A stretch of 64,000 nt of DNA from Symbiodinium natans (Eukaryota; Sar; Dinophyceae; Suessiales; Symbiodiniaceae), in NCBI GenBank assembly GCA_905221605.1, contig CAJNDS010002436.1, forward strand, positions 364,467 through 428,466, read 5' to 3'. This document shows positions 32,581 to 43,180 of the stretch, in pieces. Position numbers and translations under genes: made by a program. Each line of letters begins with the position of its first letter. Position 1 is the stretch's first letter. The notes under the pieces were generated by a model, which saw nothing but the letters and a program-made list of their open reading frames with translations, had not been told where the DNA came from and did not search any database.

Positions 32581-33351
32581 CTGAGCTCCAGGAAGTTCTA
32601 TACACTCACTCCTGTGAGCCGCGGGCGACGTCCTCTCTCGCACCAGTGTCGGGAACCCTAAACCCTAAACCCTAAACCCTAAACCCTAAACCCTAAACCC
32701 TGCTCAAGCCACCCGAGCTCAAGAAAAATCATGGGCTGAAGGCATGGAGGGGTCTGACATTGCCTGGTGGGCAATGTGACAAGCAAACTGATCCGTACAC
32801 GGAATGCCAGGCAATCGCAGGAACCTCAGGCTAAGCAGTCACTTGCAAAGTTGATCCCGAAACTCTAAACCCTAAACCCCGATCTCCATTAATTTAAGTG
32901 CCCCACGACTGCTACTGATTTGCAGCTTCTAGCCTTGCTCTGTGACCGTTCGCGAAACCTACACTCTCCCCAGAACCAACTCTCAACAAACCAAAGCTTT
33001 AGGGTCTAAAGGTTTTCGGGTGCAGGGGAGGTAGGGGGAGGTAACTGCATTCAGTTGGCCTTTCTTCCAAAAGGGCTGCGTGCAAGCGATCCGCGTGAGG
33101 CGGCGCGCACTGGCCTTTGAAGACTACCTCTTCAGAAAGGGCATGCCTGGCATGCAAAAGAGTCGGGTCAGGATACCCTAAACCCTAAACCCTAAACCCT
33201 AAACCCTATACCCTAAACCCTAAACCCTAAACGAGGATGTCAATAAAATCCCCCGACATGAGAAGTCCTCCACACAGATAAATAATATCCCCACAAGGCG
33301 AGGTGCCTTTGGGCAGCCTGCCTTGTGAAGACAATGCCCCACGCCTAACTT

Positions 33352-33460
33352 CCCAAAGAGCCCAATATTGCTTAATTAAGGAATATACCTTAAATCCGAT
33401 TAAGGATCCCTATATGATTTAAGGAATATTCCTTAATTAAGCAATATTGGGCTCTTTGGG
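33352..33460. repeat. MITE-like fold-back element (copy 4, near-perfect palindrome)
   Basis: Arms of at least 33 bp starting CCCAAAGAGCCCAATATTGC match perfectly in inverted orientation; only the middle, around AAGGATCCCTAT, is unpaired. It is the best-preserved of five copies and could form a long hairpin. Confidence 0.88.
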
Positions 33461-33553
33461 TGCAGGAACGGTCTACACTCAATCTGGCTTCTTGGGCTTC
33501 GACCGCAAAGCCACTCACTTGGCCACCTCTCTTAACTGTGGTCCCCTTTCTGG

Positions 33554-33642
33554 GTTTAGGGTTTAGAGGGTTTAGAGGGTTTAGAGGGTTTAGAGGGTTT
33601 AGAGGGTTTAGAGGGTTTAGAGGGTTTAGAGGGTTTAGAGGG
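33554..33642 (+). repeat. Nine-base variant array (TTTAGAGGG)n
   Basis: About nine tandem TTTAGAGGG units, then a degenerate tail of GGGTTTGTAGGG/GGGTTCATTGGG to about 33740. It appears to be a telomere motif expanded by two bases and then amplified as its own minisatellite. Confidence 0.9.
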
Positions 33643-35024
33643 TTTGTAGGGTTCATTGGGTTTGTAGGGTTCGTAGGGTTTGTACGGTTTATGGGGTTTA
33701 TACAGTAGGGTTTATAGGGTTCGTAGGGTTTAGCCTCAAATACGGGGCCGCACTATGACCAGACATTCCCAGGGACGCTGCGTGAAGGGACATCATCTGG
33801 AGTGACCATCGTCAAAACCTAATTGCCGACGTGCTTGGCAAACGTCGTGCGAGCGTGCGGTTCGAAGTTTCTTCAACTCCACTTGGGCAAAGAGGGGTCC
33901 CCCTCGTCTCATCAGGAGAGTTCGAAGGGCTGGAATTTGGCTATTTTGGAGTCATGAGTCATACGCCCTTCAAAGAAAAGGTTGACAAAGTGAGGGGGCT
34001 CCCTCCCTGTTCTTCACGGTCCGCTGATGTCCAAGGCTGAAGACCTCCGCCGGAAATTCCTGAGGCGCACATCAGAACTGGATAAGGCTCTAAACTACAA
34101 CACGTTGCTAACCGTGCAATCCTTCCTCTCCCTTCCCTCCCCCCCCCCTTCGAAAGTTTGAGGTTTCGGGTTTGAGGGTTTTAGGAATCGAACATCCTCA
34201 TAAAGGAAGTCCTGAATACTCCCTGGCCGCACCCACCACGTGTTTAGCCTAGCTGCTGCATCTGCTTCTCAACAGGACACTGTCGGACTCGCATCGTCAT
34301 GGTGTCCTGCGAATGGGTATTTCCCTAAATAGGGATACGCCTTTTATACCCCAAATAGAATAGAATCCCCTTAAGGGGACCCCCAAAAAGGGTACCCCTA
34401 TTTTCGAAACCCCCAAATTTGTTGGGTTGCCCTGTATCTTCAACGAAGCCACCTCCTGGCGGACCCCTTGCTGGACACTGGGTGCAACAGGACATGGACA
34501 GCAAAGCGTCGACTGCAGCAAGCTTGAGATTTAACCTGCTGCCTACGTCGCGGTCTCCACCCTAAACAGTTGCCGACATCATCATCAAAATGCCCAAACC
34601 CCAAACTACCCAAACACTCCTGAAGCCAAACCCCAAACCCCAAACCCTACATGGTTGCCCGGGATTTTTCCAGCACTCGGACAGCGCCCCTTCGTCGGTC
34701 CAGGTAGTACAGCTCCCCGGTCTTGCAGTGGGATACCGTCCTCAAGACCCTATAAACCCTAAACCCTAAACCCTAAACCCAAAACCCAAAACCCTAAACT
34801 AAACCCTAAACCCTAAACCCTACACCCTACTCCAGGCCATGCTCTGTTGCAAGGCACATCACTAAATTGTGGGCCCTTCGCGGACTGGTGACTCTCCTAC
34901 ATGTACCTCGGGGCCCCCAGATAGCAAGGGACCCGCAAGAAAGGACCATAATCTCCTATTTGCCTAAGAACACCAAAAAACCAAAAGACAATCTATATAT
35001 ATGGTTCCGTGTCCCGTGTCGGTA

Positions 35025-35106
35025 CCCCCCCCCCCCCACCCCCCCCCCCATGATATCCCCCCCCCCCCCACCCCCCCACCCACCCCCCCCCCCCCCCACC
35101 CCCCCA
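35025..35106 (+). repeat. Poly-C low-complexity tract
   Basis: A run of C broken by A/CA, followed by a CCCTAAA/CCCTAAG array to 35256. Confidence 0.9.
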
Positions 35107-35256
35107 CAAACCCTAAACCCTAAGCCCTAAGCCCTAAGCCCTAAACCTAAACCCTAAACCCTAAACCCTAAACCCCAAACCCTAAGCCCTAAGCCCTAAG
35201 CCCTAAACCCTAAACCCTAAACCCTAAACCCCAAACCCTAAACCCTAAACCCTAAC
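35104..35256 (+). repeat. CCCTAAA array interrupted by the LTR element
   Basis: CCCTAAA, CCCTAAG and CCCCAAA units end in CCCTAAC directly at the LTR. The last five bases, CTAAC, are the target-site duplicate. Confidence 0.9.
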
Positions 35257-35533
35257 TGTTGAATTGCAGTACCTGTACATGTTTGGCCATAGCATATCTT
35301 GTTGTTCTCCTGACGCTCGTAGGCCCAAAGCACAGTCAGCCTTGAGCATGTCTTTTAAGTATGTATAGTTCTACTGTAGGTGCTGTAGCCTTACCAACCA
35401 AGTAGTACAGGATCTTTTGCTGCGTGTAAAACCTCCGCATTGTGTGAGCCATGGATGTGTTGGGAGAGTCTTGCGGGGATATGACGTCTATTCCACTGCT
35501 AGCCTCTGCTCAGCCTGCTGGTTCACACCAGCA
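35257..35533 (+). repeat. 5' LTR
   Basis: TG...CA ends, 277 bp, matching 39318-39594. It should contain the promoter and transcript start. It also contains the first in-frame ATG (35451) of the gag ORF. Confidence 0.94.
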
Positions 35534-38500
35534 GGTTATGAGCCCAACGCTTGGGCAGGGCAACAGCACCACCGGAGTGACTTCATCAGTTTCAGCGGGA
35601 GGCGCTGAGACTGATGGGCCACAAACTACGTTTGGGATTGGTGCCCCTTCTGGTTTGGAAGCTGGATCATCTGGGTCAGTTTTGGACGGTGGGGACGCAA
35701 TCCGACATTCACTGGCTACGGGAAGGGCACGTGGGGATGCAGAGCACAACGCCCATTCGCCGAACAAGCAAGGTGGGGAACAGGATCCACCTGTTGCTGA
35801 ACAGAAAACCCCGGGCGGAAGCCTAGGACCCCGAGGCCTAGGCGCACCGGATGCGAAGTCGTTTTTTCCAGAGTTTGGGAGTGGATGGCCCAGACTGTCA
35901 GAGACATGGAGGAGTTTTGCAAGAGTGTTGACGGCAAGGCATGATGATGAGGCACCGAGTGTCAGTACAAATCTGCTTTCGCCAAGGTTTGGCATGGAAG
36001 CGAACCATGCGTGCAGTGACCAAGGGTTGTCCAGAGGAGTGTGGCCTTTGGTTGGTACGGGGGTTAGTCCTAGTGAGGGTTGCCCGCTTCAAGATAGTTT
36101 AGGAGGGGCGCAAGCCGAAGTGCCGATTGCATCGCTTCCCGGGAGGGATGGCCTTCCAGAGCATGCCACTGTTGTGGCACCGAGTCGTGCCGACTCACCA
36201 GCCGTGTGTGCAAATGTGTGCAGTGCAACGCCGGCCGGAAGGCCAGGTGCACAGGTGCAAGGTGCCCAGGTCCAAGGTCCCAATCCAGCAGCCATGCTGG
36301 CAGGACTCCCAGGTGCACAGGCGCAAGGTGCGCAGGGCCAAGGTCCCAATCCAGCCGCCGAGCTGGCAGGACTCCCAGGTGCCAGTCAATCTGCGCCAAG
36401 CGTGCCCGTTGGGGCAACCAACGCTTTGCAGGAACCGCAGGTTCCATCTTTTACAGGCTCAATGCCACTTCCACCGCAGGCCCAAACCCCCAATCCTTGC
36501 TTAAGGGGTTTGGCTGAGTCAGACTTGTTGTCAGATTTGGTGACTGGTATGAATGTTCAGACTACGTTTTCCGGTGTTGAGGGGGTTTGGACTCCGCAGT
36601 CAGTGAAGGGGGCGGGGGTGCAGCAGCCATGTTCACAGCACGCGCCGCCTGCGCCCGGAAGGGTCGCGCGTGCGTTAGGTTCACACGTGCAGCTCATTCC
36701 AGGAGGAGTGGTCGCAGGCCACACAGGTTCTCAGGTTGCTCCATCAGGGTTTCCAGCGCAGCAGCCGTTGCTAGCAGCGCTCACTGCGGGAGTGTTGCAG
36801 CTGCAGGGCCTCCAGGCCCAGCTCACCATGGATAAGGGCGACAACGAGGTTGTGAAACCTGGTTCCCCAATTCTCCCCCCGCTAGGGCCTCCAGAGCCGG
36901 CAAACGGGTCACTCATTTTCCAGGATTGGTTGGAGCTCATACACAACCCAATACGTGACCTTTCCAATTACTCCCATGTTTGGTGGGCACATGTGTTGCA
37001 GGTAAGCAGGGAGGCGTATACCAGGTGGTGTGTTGCAAGTCCGCTGGACAGACTCAGCATTGAGCCTCAGGAACAGGGTTCGGCTTCAGGAAGGTGGGTC
37101 AGGGTCAACTCGCGTGCGTGTGGCATGATACTTGAGGCTTTAGACCCCTCAGTAAAAGCCCACATTCTTGCCCACCGCGCCACGGGAGTGGCTGCCTGCC
37201 TGCTGTTTCGCCTTTTTACCATGTATCAGCCTGGAGGTGGCGCCGAGAGGTGGCTGGTGCTAAGAAGCCTTCAAAGTCCTTGCTTGATTCAAGACGTACA
37301 CTCAGGCGTCATGGCCTTGAGGGATTGGGGTAGGTGGCATCGGAGATGCGTCGAGTGCGGTATGATGGTCCCGGATCCCATGGTTTTAGCCAGAGCTCTT
37401 ACGGAAATGACCCGTGGAGTGTTGGAGGGGCATTCTGATGCAGCGTTTCGTATGCAATGCACGCGTGCCGTGTTGCGCATCGACCAACATCCCTCGGGAG
37501 AGGAGGTCCTCACTTATCATCGTCATTTGCTGGCAGAGTTTGAAACTTTGGCACTGGCGCAGCCAGAGGTTTCAGGTGGCAAGGTAGCTGAGATTTCCAA
37601 CTCAGGTGAGCAGGCCAATAAAGGTCATAGCGTCACCCAAAACGAAAAGCCGGGTTTGCCTACCAGGAAATTGTGCAAATTCTTCGTGTTGTCGCGTGGT
37701 TGCCGGAAGGGTTCACACTGTGAGTATGCTCATGATCTGAGTGTGTTTTCCGCTCAGGACAAGGCCAACAGGTGTTGGAAATGCGGTTCCAAAGAACATC
37801 ACCGCAAGGACTGTCGGGCAGGAAGGGTGAACGAAGCAAGCCCCCAACTCCAGCCTCAGGTTCAGGAGGAGCCGGCAGCGCAGGATGCAACCAACTCCAC
37901 ACAGGCCACAGGTCCAGGAGGAGACACGCGCAGGAGCGAAGCCGCTCCCCAGACCCCAGTTTTGCAGCCAAGGGAAGAGGTCCAGAAGGGCCATCGTCAG
38001 GATGCTGGCCAGGTGTTGCCCAAGCTTTTTGGGGAGTTGGTGAAGGCCTGGTGTGATGCTGCCAGACGTCAGGAATCGCCTCAGACTCCAAACCCCATTC
38101 CTCAAATGCGCTCACTTAACGTTCATGCTCAGGCACTGGCGTTGGTAGACTCAGGTGCCACGCATCCCCTGAGACAGGCTGGCGCTCAGGAGGAATGGGA
38201 TACTGCGGTTGAGGTGGATGTGAGTTTGGGTGGCAACGTGCGTGCGCTCGCGCGTCTCACATGCAGTGGCACTCTGCTCACACCACCCGGAAGGGAAGGA
38301 ACCCAAACAATCATACCCATGGGTGCAGTGATCAGTCGCTTGGGGTTTAGGCTGAGTTGGGTGAGCGATGCCGACTGTGCATTTCACCACCCTGACGGGC
38401 AGGTCATTCCGCTTGTGATTCGTCGCGGCTGTCCCTACATGTGTAAACACGTCGCGCTTGAGTTGATTGCCCAGTTGGAGGCCGATGTGCGGCATGAGGG

Positions 38501-39017
38501 TGCCAATGCAGACGGAACCCCACAGGTGGGCCTGTGCGGGAGCAGCGAAGCAACGTCCTTGTTGGCCCGAAATGTGGAGCCAAGGAGCCGCAAGCTCAAA
38601 CTGCCCCCACAACATCAACCAAGGTGCAACGCATCAAAGAGCGACAAACCACATGCGACCAGTGTTTGTGTAGCCCCTTCAAGGTTGAGGCTGGGCTCGG
38701 GAAAGGGTTGTGGCAACATTCGTGCGACCAACAGCCCACATGATAGCCAGTCCATGCCAGTGTGTTTCAAGCTGAACGCGCAAGACAGCGATGACGATGG
38801 CGACGCAGACTCCAATCGAGGTGACAGCACGCCTTGTGCGTACGACCTCAGTGATTGGACACACTGTTCCAACATGCCCGCGTTGTCCAGCCCTCAACTT
38901 CTGGACCGACCATGGTTTGTTCACAGACGTGCTCGATTGACTAGACCTTGTGATGTCAACCCCGGCGTGCGTCGCAAATCGTTGTTGCCAGCATCGGACT
39001 TGGACGCTGTGTCCTAG
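35451..39017 (+). CDS. Gag-protease polyprotein of the LTR element
   Basis: 1188 residues from the ATG at 35451 inside the LTR; a transcript starting downstream of that ATG would use the in-frame ATG of the primer site (35538, MSPTLGQGN). In order: a low-complexity N-terminus with two 24-residue repeats (GAQVQG...NPAAMLAGLPG) at about 260-310; a Gag-like helical region (SNYSHVWWAHVLQVSREAYT) from about 500 to 720; a CCCH zinc finger (CKFFVLSRGCRKGSHCEYAH, about 741); a CCHC zinc knuckle (CWKCGSKEHHRKDC, about 775); and a retropepsin active site ALVDSGATH at about 896-904. The ORF ends at TAG 39017 with no trace of integrase or RT. A CCCH finger beside the usual knuckle is uncommon in Gag. Confidence 0.9.
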   Translation: MDVLGESCGDMTSIPLLASAQPAGSHQQVMSPTLGQGNSTTGVTSSVSAGGAETDGPQTTFGIGAPSGLEAGSSGSVLDGGDAIRHSLATGRARGDAEHNAHSPNKQGGEQDPPVAEQKTPGGSLGPRGLGAPDAKSFFPEFGSGWPRLSETWRSFARVLTARHDDEAPSVSTNLLSPRFGMEANHACSDQGLSRGVWPLVGTGVSPSEGCPLQDSLGGAQAEVPIASLPGRDGLPEHATVVAPSRADSPAVCANVCSATPAGRPGAQVQGAQVQGPNPAAMLAGLPGAQAQGAQGQGPNPAAELAGLPGASQSAPSVPVGATNALQEPQVPSFTGSMPLPPQAQTPNPCLRGLAESDLLSDLVTGMNVQTTFSGVEGVWTPQSVKGAGVQQPCSQHAPPAPGRVARALGSHVQLIPGGVVAGHTGSQVAPSGFPAQQPLLAALTAGVLQLQGLQAQLTMDKGDNEVVKPGSPILPPLGPPEPANGSLIFQDWLELIHNPIRDLSNYSHVWWAHVLQVSREAYTRWCVASPLDRLSIEPQEQGSASGRWVRVNSRACGMILEALDPSVKAHILAHRATGVAACLLFRLFTMYQPGGGAERWLVLRSLQSPCLIQDVHSGVMALRDWGRWHRRCVECGMMVPDPMVLARALTEMTRGVLEGHSDAAFRMQCTRAVLRIDQHPSGEEVLTYHRHLLAEFETLALAQPEVSGGKVAEISNSGEQANKGHSVTQNEKPGLPTRKLCKFFVLSRGCRKGSHCEYAHDLSVFSAQDKANRCWKCGSKEHHRKDCRAGRVNEASPQLQPQVQEEPAAQDATNSTQATGPGGDTRRSEAAPQTPVLQPREEVQKGHRQDAGQVLPKLFGELVKAWCDAARRQESPQTPNPIPQMRSLNVHAQALALVDSGATHPLRQAGAQEEWDTAVEVDVSLGGNVRALARLTCSGTLLTPPGREGTQTIIPMGAVISRLGFRLSWVSDADCAFHHPDGQVIPLVIRRGCPYMCKHVALELIAQLEADVRHEGANADGTPQVGLCGSSEATSLLARNVEPRSRKLKLPPQHQPRCNASKSDKPHATSVCVAPSRLRLGSGKGCGNIRATNSPHDSQSMPVCFKLNAQDSDDDGDADSNRGDSTPCAYDLSDWTHCSNMPALSSPQLLDRPWFVHRRARLTRPCDVNPGVRRKSLLPASDLDAVS
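35534..35550 (+). other. Primer-binding site, half-tRNA(iMet) type
   Basis: GGTTATGAGCCCAACGC begins right after the LTR. Its complement is GCGTTGGGCTCATAACC, i.e. an anticodon stem with three G:C pairs, loop CTCATAA and the CAU anticodon, as in eukaryotic initiator tRNA. Drosophila copia uses the same region of tRNA-iMet, cleaved in the anticodon arm, as primer; I recall its site as GGTTATGGGCCCAG. There is no TGG start, so normal 3'-CCA priming is not indicated. Confidence 0.85.
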
Positions 39018-39297
39018 GCCGAGCAGAATTTGGCATTTTGTCTTGCATGAGTTTGCCAGGTTTGTTGCTTGTTGAGCTTTTGTGCAGTTCGTTGAGCCCA
39101 GCAAGACAACTCCGCCCTGACGGGCAGGACTTGCTAAAGTAAGTCCCTGCCAGTTTGCTTTCTTCTGCAGAGGTGCCTTGAGAGCCCTCGCACTCTGAGG
39201 CCAGCCGGCCAGCTGTAGTCCTTTCCTTTTGGGGGAGTCTGTACCTCCTCCCGGAAGGGATGGACATGTACAGGTTTCTGTTTGTCGCTTCCTCCTG

Positions 39298-39317
39298 GCG
39301 AAGGAGCGAAGGAGGAG
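39298..39317 (+). other. Polypurine tract
   Basis: A purine-rich GCGAAGGAGCGAAGGAGGAG abuts the 3' LTR; it would prime plus-strand DNA synthesis. Confidence 0.85.
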
Positions 39318-39594
39318 TGTTGAATTGCAGTACCTGTACATGTTTGGCCATAGCATATCTTGTTGTTCTCCTGACGCTCGTAGGCCCAAAGCACAGTCAG
39401 CCTTGAGCATGTCTTTTAAGTATGTATAGTTCTACTGTAGGTGCTGTAGCCTTACCAACCAAGTAGTACAGGATCTTTTGCTGCGTGTAAAACCTCCGCA
39501 TTGTGTGAGCCATGGATGTGTTGGGAGAGTCTTGCGGGGATATGACGTCTATTCCACTGCTAGCCTCTGCTCAGCCTGCTGGTTCACACCAGCA
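39318..39594 (+). repeat. 3' LTR
   Basis: Same sequence as 35257-35533 over its full length on reading, followed by the target duplicate CTAAC. Confidence 0.94.
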
Positions 39595-41033
39595 CTAACC
39601 CTCAACCCAAACCCCAACCACACCACCCCACAGGGGGGCCATGGGGGGGTACCATGGGGGGGGGGGGGGGGGGGTGGGGGAGGCAGCGACGCTGCACCAT
39701 ATATATATATATACATGTACGTATATACATGTACATAACAATAAAAAAATGGTAATCATTCTCACAATCATAATAAAAAATAATAGTAGTAAGAATAATA
39801 ATAGTATACCCTTATGAGGAAGAAACCCTACACCCTAAACCGCAGGGGTTCTCAAGCAAATAGTATAGTCATGTGCAGCGGAGGTGCTGGATCTCGCTCT
39901 TCGGGCCTCGGCATTGGGTGACCCCATAGGCGGATTGACAGGGCTTTAGGGTTTAGGGACGCTTTCCGAGAATATGTCAATCCTCTTGCTGTTGGTAGTC
40001 AAGTTTTGCTGAAAGGCAAACACCATCTCCAGTTGGGGCTTTTTTTCACAGGGGACTCGACTGCTGCCCTTTCTGCCCAGTTGGGGCTACCATGTCTTTA
40101 GCGCTACATTGCCTCAAACTCGATTCAGGGCTAAACTTGACATACCGCACTATCAGGCAAGCAGGTCCAAACTCAGGTCACAAAAGCTACGGATATTCAG
40201 TATCTCGGGCATAGGGGAAATTTAGGATTTAAGGTTTAGGATCTCTGGTTGTCCTCCTGTTTGTTGCGTGCCTGGGGGAACGGCCGAACCAGGTGTCGTG
40301 GTGCACGTGCTTCTCTTGAGGGCTTTCGCGCTTCTGCGCATCCTTTTGCCGGCGGGGGGGTCTGGGGCTGAGAGGGTTGGGGGTTTAGGATTTAGGGTTG
40401 AGGGTGCCACGACTAGGCAGTGTTCTGGCTTCGAGGTGCTGAACTGAAGGCGTTTTCCGTCTGGGACTTCTTTCTACATCCCGCACGCAAGGATGCTGGA
40501 GAAGTGGCCACACGCACATCATTGACCCGAAACACGAAAGTCCCAAAAAACAGAACTCCGGGCGCGATCGCTCCTTAATCCTCGGTAGAAGGCCGGTGGC
40601 TGAGGTGAGAGTGGCTTGCCTCGGGGGGGGGGGGCTTCCGGGCCAATTCCGGCTTTCCTGCATTGGGCTTAGGGCGTGTAGATGATTTTTTAAAGAGCCT
40701 TGGGCAATTTTCTGGAGTGGTCGCCACAACATCAGGGACAGCTGAAGATCCTGCTCAACCATCGAAACATGGGCCAGAAGCAAATACGCAACGCAGCTCA
40801 CAAGGCTTAGGGTTCGTTAAGGCTTTGGCGCCATACCCTTCTCGAGAGCGCAAGCAGACTCCGAGTCTTTCGCTTGAGCTTGTCGGACATTCCGGTGAGA
40901 CCCATGGCGTAGTCCCGCCTCCGCGCACCACGGAGATTGACAAAAAACATCGGAAAAAGGAACCCTGAACCTCTTTCTCCTCGCCTCAGTTGCCAGAAGC
41001 CCTAAACTCATCATCGACCATAAAAACCCTATA

Positions 41034-41133
41034 CCCAAAGAGCCCAATACCCCTTCATTAACGAATATCCCTGCTTAAATCATATTAAGTACCCCAGAAT
41101 ATTCCTTACTTAAGGGGTACTGGGCTCTTCGGG
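41034..41133. repeat. MITE-like fold-back element (copy 5)
   Basis: Ends CCCAAAGAGCCCAATACCCC and GGGGTACTGGGCTCTTCGGG, inverted. The dinucleotide TA lies on both sides, compatible with a TA target duplication, although the other copies do not show this clearly. Confidence 0.8.
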
Positions 41134-41179
41134 TAGCTCAAGACCGCACTTAATGAAATATACATATGAACCCTGCAGG

Positions 41180-41315
41180 CCATCACATGGTCCCTTAGCA
41201 TGGGCCCTGAAAAGGGGACCCCTTGTATACCTCTTCCTATATATCCTATATATCCCAAAATACTTCCGAGCCCTTTGAGGTACGGGACCATAGTACGGGC
41301 CCATATAACTACCCT
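41180..41315. repeat. Fold-back element, ACATGGTCCC family
   Basis: Contains CACATGGTCCCTTAGCATGG on the left and GGACCATAGTACGGGCCCAT on the right, partly inverted. It shares GGGCCCTGAAAAGG and GAGGTACGGG with the element at 8715-8866. Confidence 0.65.
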
Positions 41316-43107
41316 TAGAGTCAAGAACAAACTGAATCTTTTTTTGGGGGGGAGCTTACATAAAACCCTGAACTCGTTGGCACCTCGTGAGGTGTCCTCA
41401 TCATCCCAAAAAAGGTCTCGAAAAGCCGCAAAGAGCCCCTGGAGACCAGCCTCAATCAAGGAATGTCGACCCACAACCCCCGGCAGGTCCCTACTTAGGG
41501 GTTCATGGGTAGCTCTAAGCAGGGAGATACATGTAAGCTTAACTAAGGTACTTGTAACCCTATACTTATACCGACCCATGAACCAAACCATCATGCGCAA
41601 CGGCTGAAAGTATCCCGAAGCCCGCGCCCTCTGGAAGATCGGAAGGTCTCGGATTCGCCTGCATGGCGGAGGAAGTCTTGGGAGTGGATGGACACTGGAT
41701 GATTGGCATCCATTATTGGGGGTTTCCAAAATTAGGCCTTATTGGAGTGCTGATGATAAGAGAATCCTCCGATTTGAGGGTCTATATTAGGAGATTAGGA
41801 ATCCCTTGTTTTCGTAAACCCCTACGTTTGGTGCATACAGAACATGTGCAGTACGCACGCGTGCATGCAGTTTGAGATAGGGAGAGCAATCGCAGGCCTA
41901 AGCACGAGCATGAGCACCCTTGTTTTGCAGGGCTTGGGGGCGAACCAGCTCCAAAAACCTCAACTCTCGTCCCAAGGGTTGGTGATCATGCGGGTTATAT
42001 ATTTAACGCTTGCTAGCCATGGACACTAAAGCTAAGTCTTACAAGCAAACCATCAATGACTACCAAATCACAAAACCCAACCCCATAGCTACTCCAACTC
42101 GAAAAAGATCCCCCATAATATTGAACTAATTATGGAATCGACATTGGAGGGAATGGGACAAACCATTCGGACATTACGCCGACCGTGTGCAGCTTGTGAA
42201 AGATAAGTGCCTGGTGTAATCATATTTGCTCTTTGATGTGTATGTTTAAGCTGTACCATCTAAGTTTTCCTTTTCTTGTTTTCACATTTTACTGTTATCA
42301 TCATAGTGTTTTAACAGCTTTGTTTCCTCTTGGTGGGTAGCAGCGAACGCTTAATGCAATACCGAATGCACCTATATCCAAACATGCACACAAACATGTA
42401 CATTCACATGCGCATGTACGCATGGACCTAGATCTGCATACAAAGGTACATGCGAACTTACATACGATTGCATGTGCACACATATATGAACATACGTTAC
42501 TACCGTTACTTTACTTACATTGACATGCGATGCTCGCAATGCATGAAGAAAGCCCGGAATCCTATGTAATGTAGAGTGGGTAATGATTCAGCTGCGAAAG
42601 GCTGCTGCCTTTCTTCTATGCATACCCAGACTTTGTGGTAGCAGTTCATTAGGGCCACCAGCACACGGAAGAAACCTCCTAACTCGAAGAGAGACCTGCC
42701 TGACGTGATGTTGAGGAAATTCGTCAAGGGCAACTCCAAGTTGGCCGGCATGAGCCTCCGCAGACAGGCTATCTCTCGGCTCGAGTGTTCTGGGCGACAG
42801 GCTTGATCATCAGCATCTTCACAGCTATAGCCATAAAACGGTCATCGTACTTCTCTACTACTACTTACTACTACAACCACAAGTACGGTACAATTACTAC
42901 TCCTAGCCGCCCCCACCCCCCCCCCCCTCCTACCAACTACCTCCAAAACTTGATGCAAGTGCAAAGTTCGTTGCAGGCGTGGTACTTCAAGCACTTACCA
43001 CATGTAGAAAATCACTTGTCTGTTTCTCAATTGGAAGGAAAATTTTGCACCTTGAACTCAACGCAAGTGCAAAGTCTTTGTGGCTCTGGCCATTCGCATG
43101 GACTGGC

Positions 43108-43180
43108 AACATGGACGTTATCATCGTGCGGGCATGGATGCTCTGGCCCTAACATGGACGTTATCATCGTGCAGGTATGG
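43108..43180 (+). repeat. 43-bp period tandem duplication
   Basis: AACATGGACGTTATCATCGT occurs at 43108 and again at 43151 with closely matching sequence on either side. Confidence 0.85.

Larger units (their letters stand above)
32860..35100. other. Islands, arrays and low-complexity sequence
   Basis: Arrays are at 33175-33232 and 34750-34830. A plus-strand open piece at 33060-33170 (QAIRVRRRALAFEDYLFRKG) and a minus-strand piece at about 34650-34740 (CKTGELYYLDRRRGAVRV, reminiscent of the middle of a WW domain) may be exons. I can join neither to anything. Confidence 0.4.
35257..39594 (+). mobile_element. Young Copia-like LTR element lacking pol enzymes
   Basis: Two 277-bp LTRs (35257-35533 and 39318-39594) start TGTTG and end AGCA and appear identical on reading. 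CTAAC occurs on both outer flanks (35252-35256 and 39595-39599). Immediately after the 5' LTR is GGTTATGAGCCCAACGC, complementary to the anticodon arm of an initiator-type tRNA-Met, as in Drosophila copia. A polypurine tract, GCGAAGGAGCGAAGGAGGAG, ends exactly at the 3' LTR. The only long ORF is gag-protease. No integrase, reverse transcriptase or RNase H is present in the 3.8-kb interior, so the copy must be mobilised in trans if it moves. Confidence 0.94.

Noticed and set aside
33390-33708. ORFs encoding NPLNPLNPLNP or FRGFRGFRG repeats
   Set aside because: They are direct translations of the (TTTAGAGGG)n array in either strand.
41106-41729. 207-residue minus-strand ORF
   Set aside because: It runs through a fold-back element and telomere-like sequence, with no domain or codon pattern supporting a gene.
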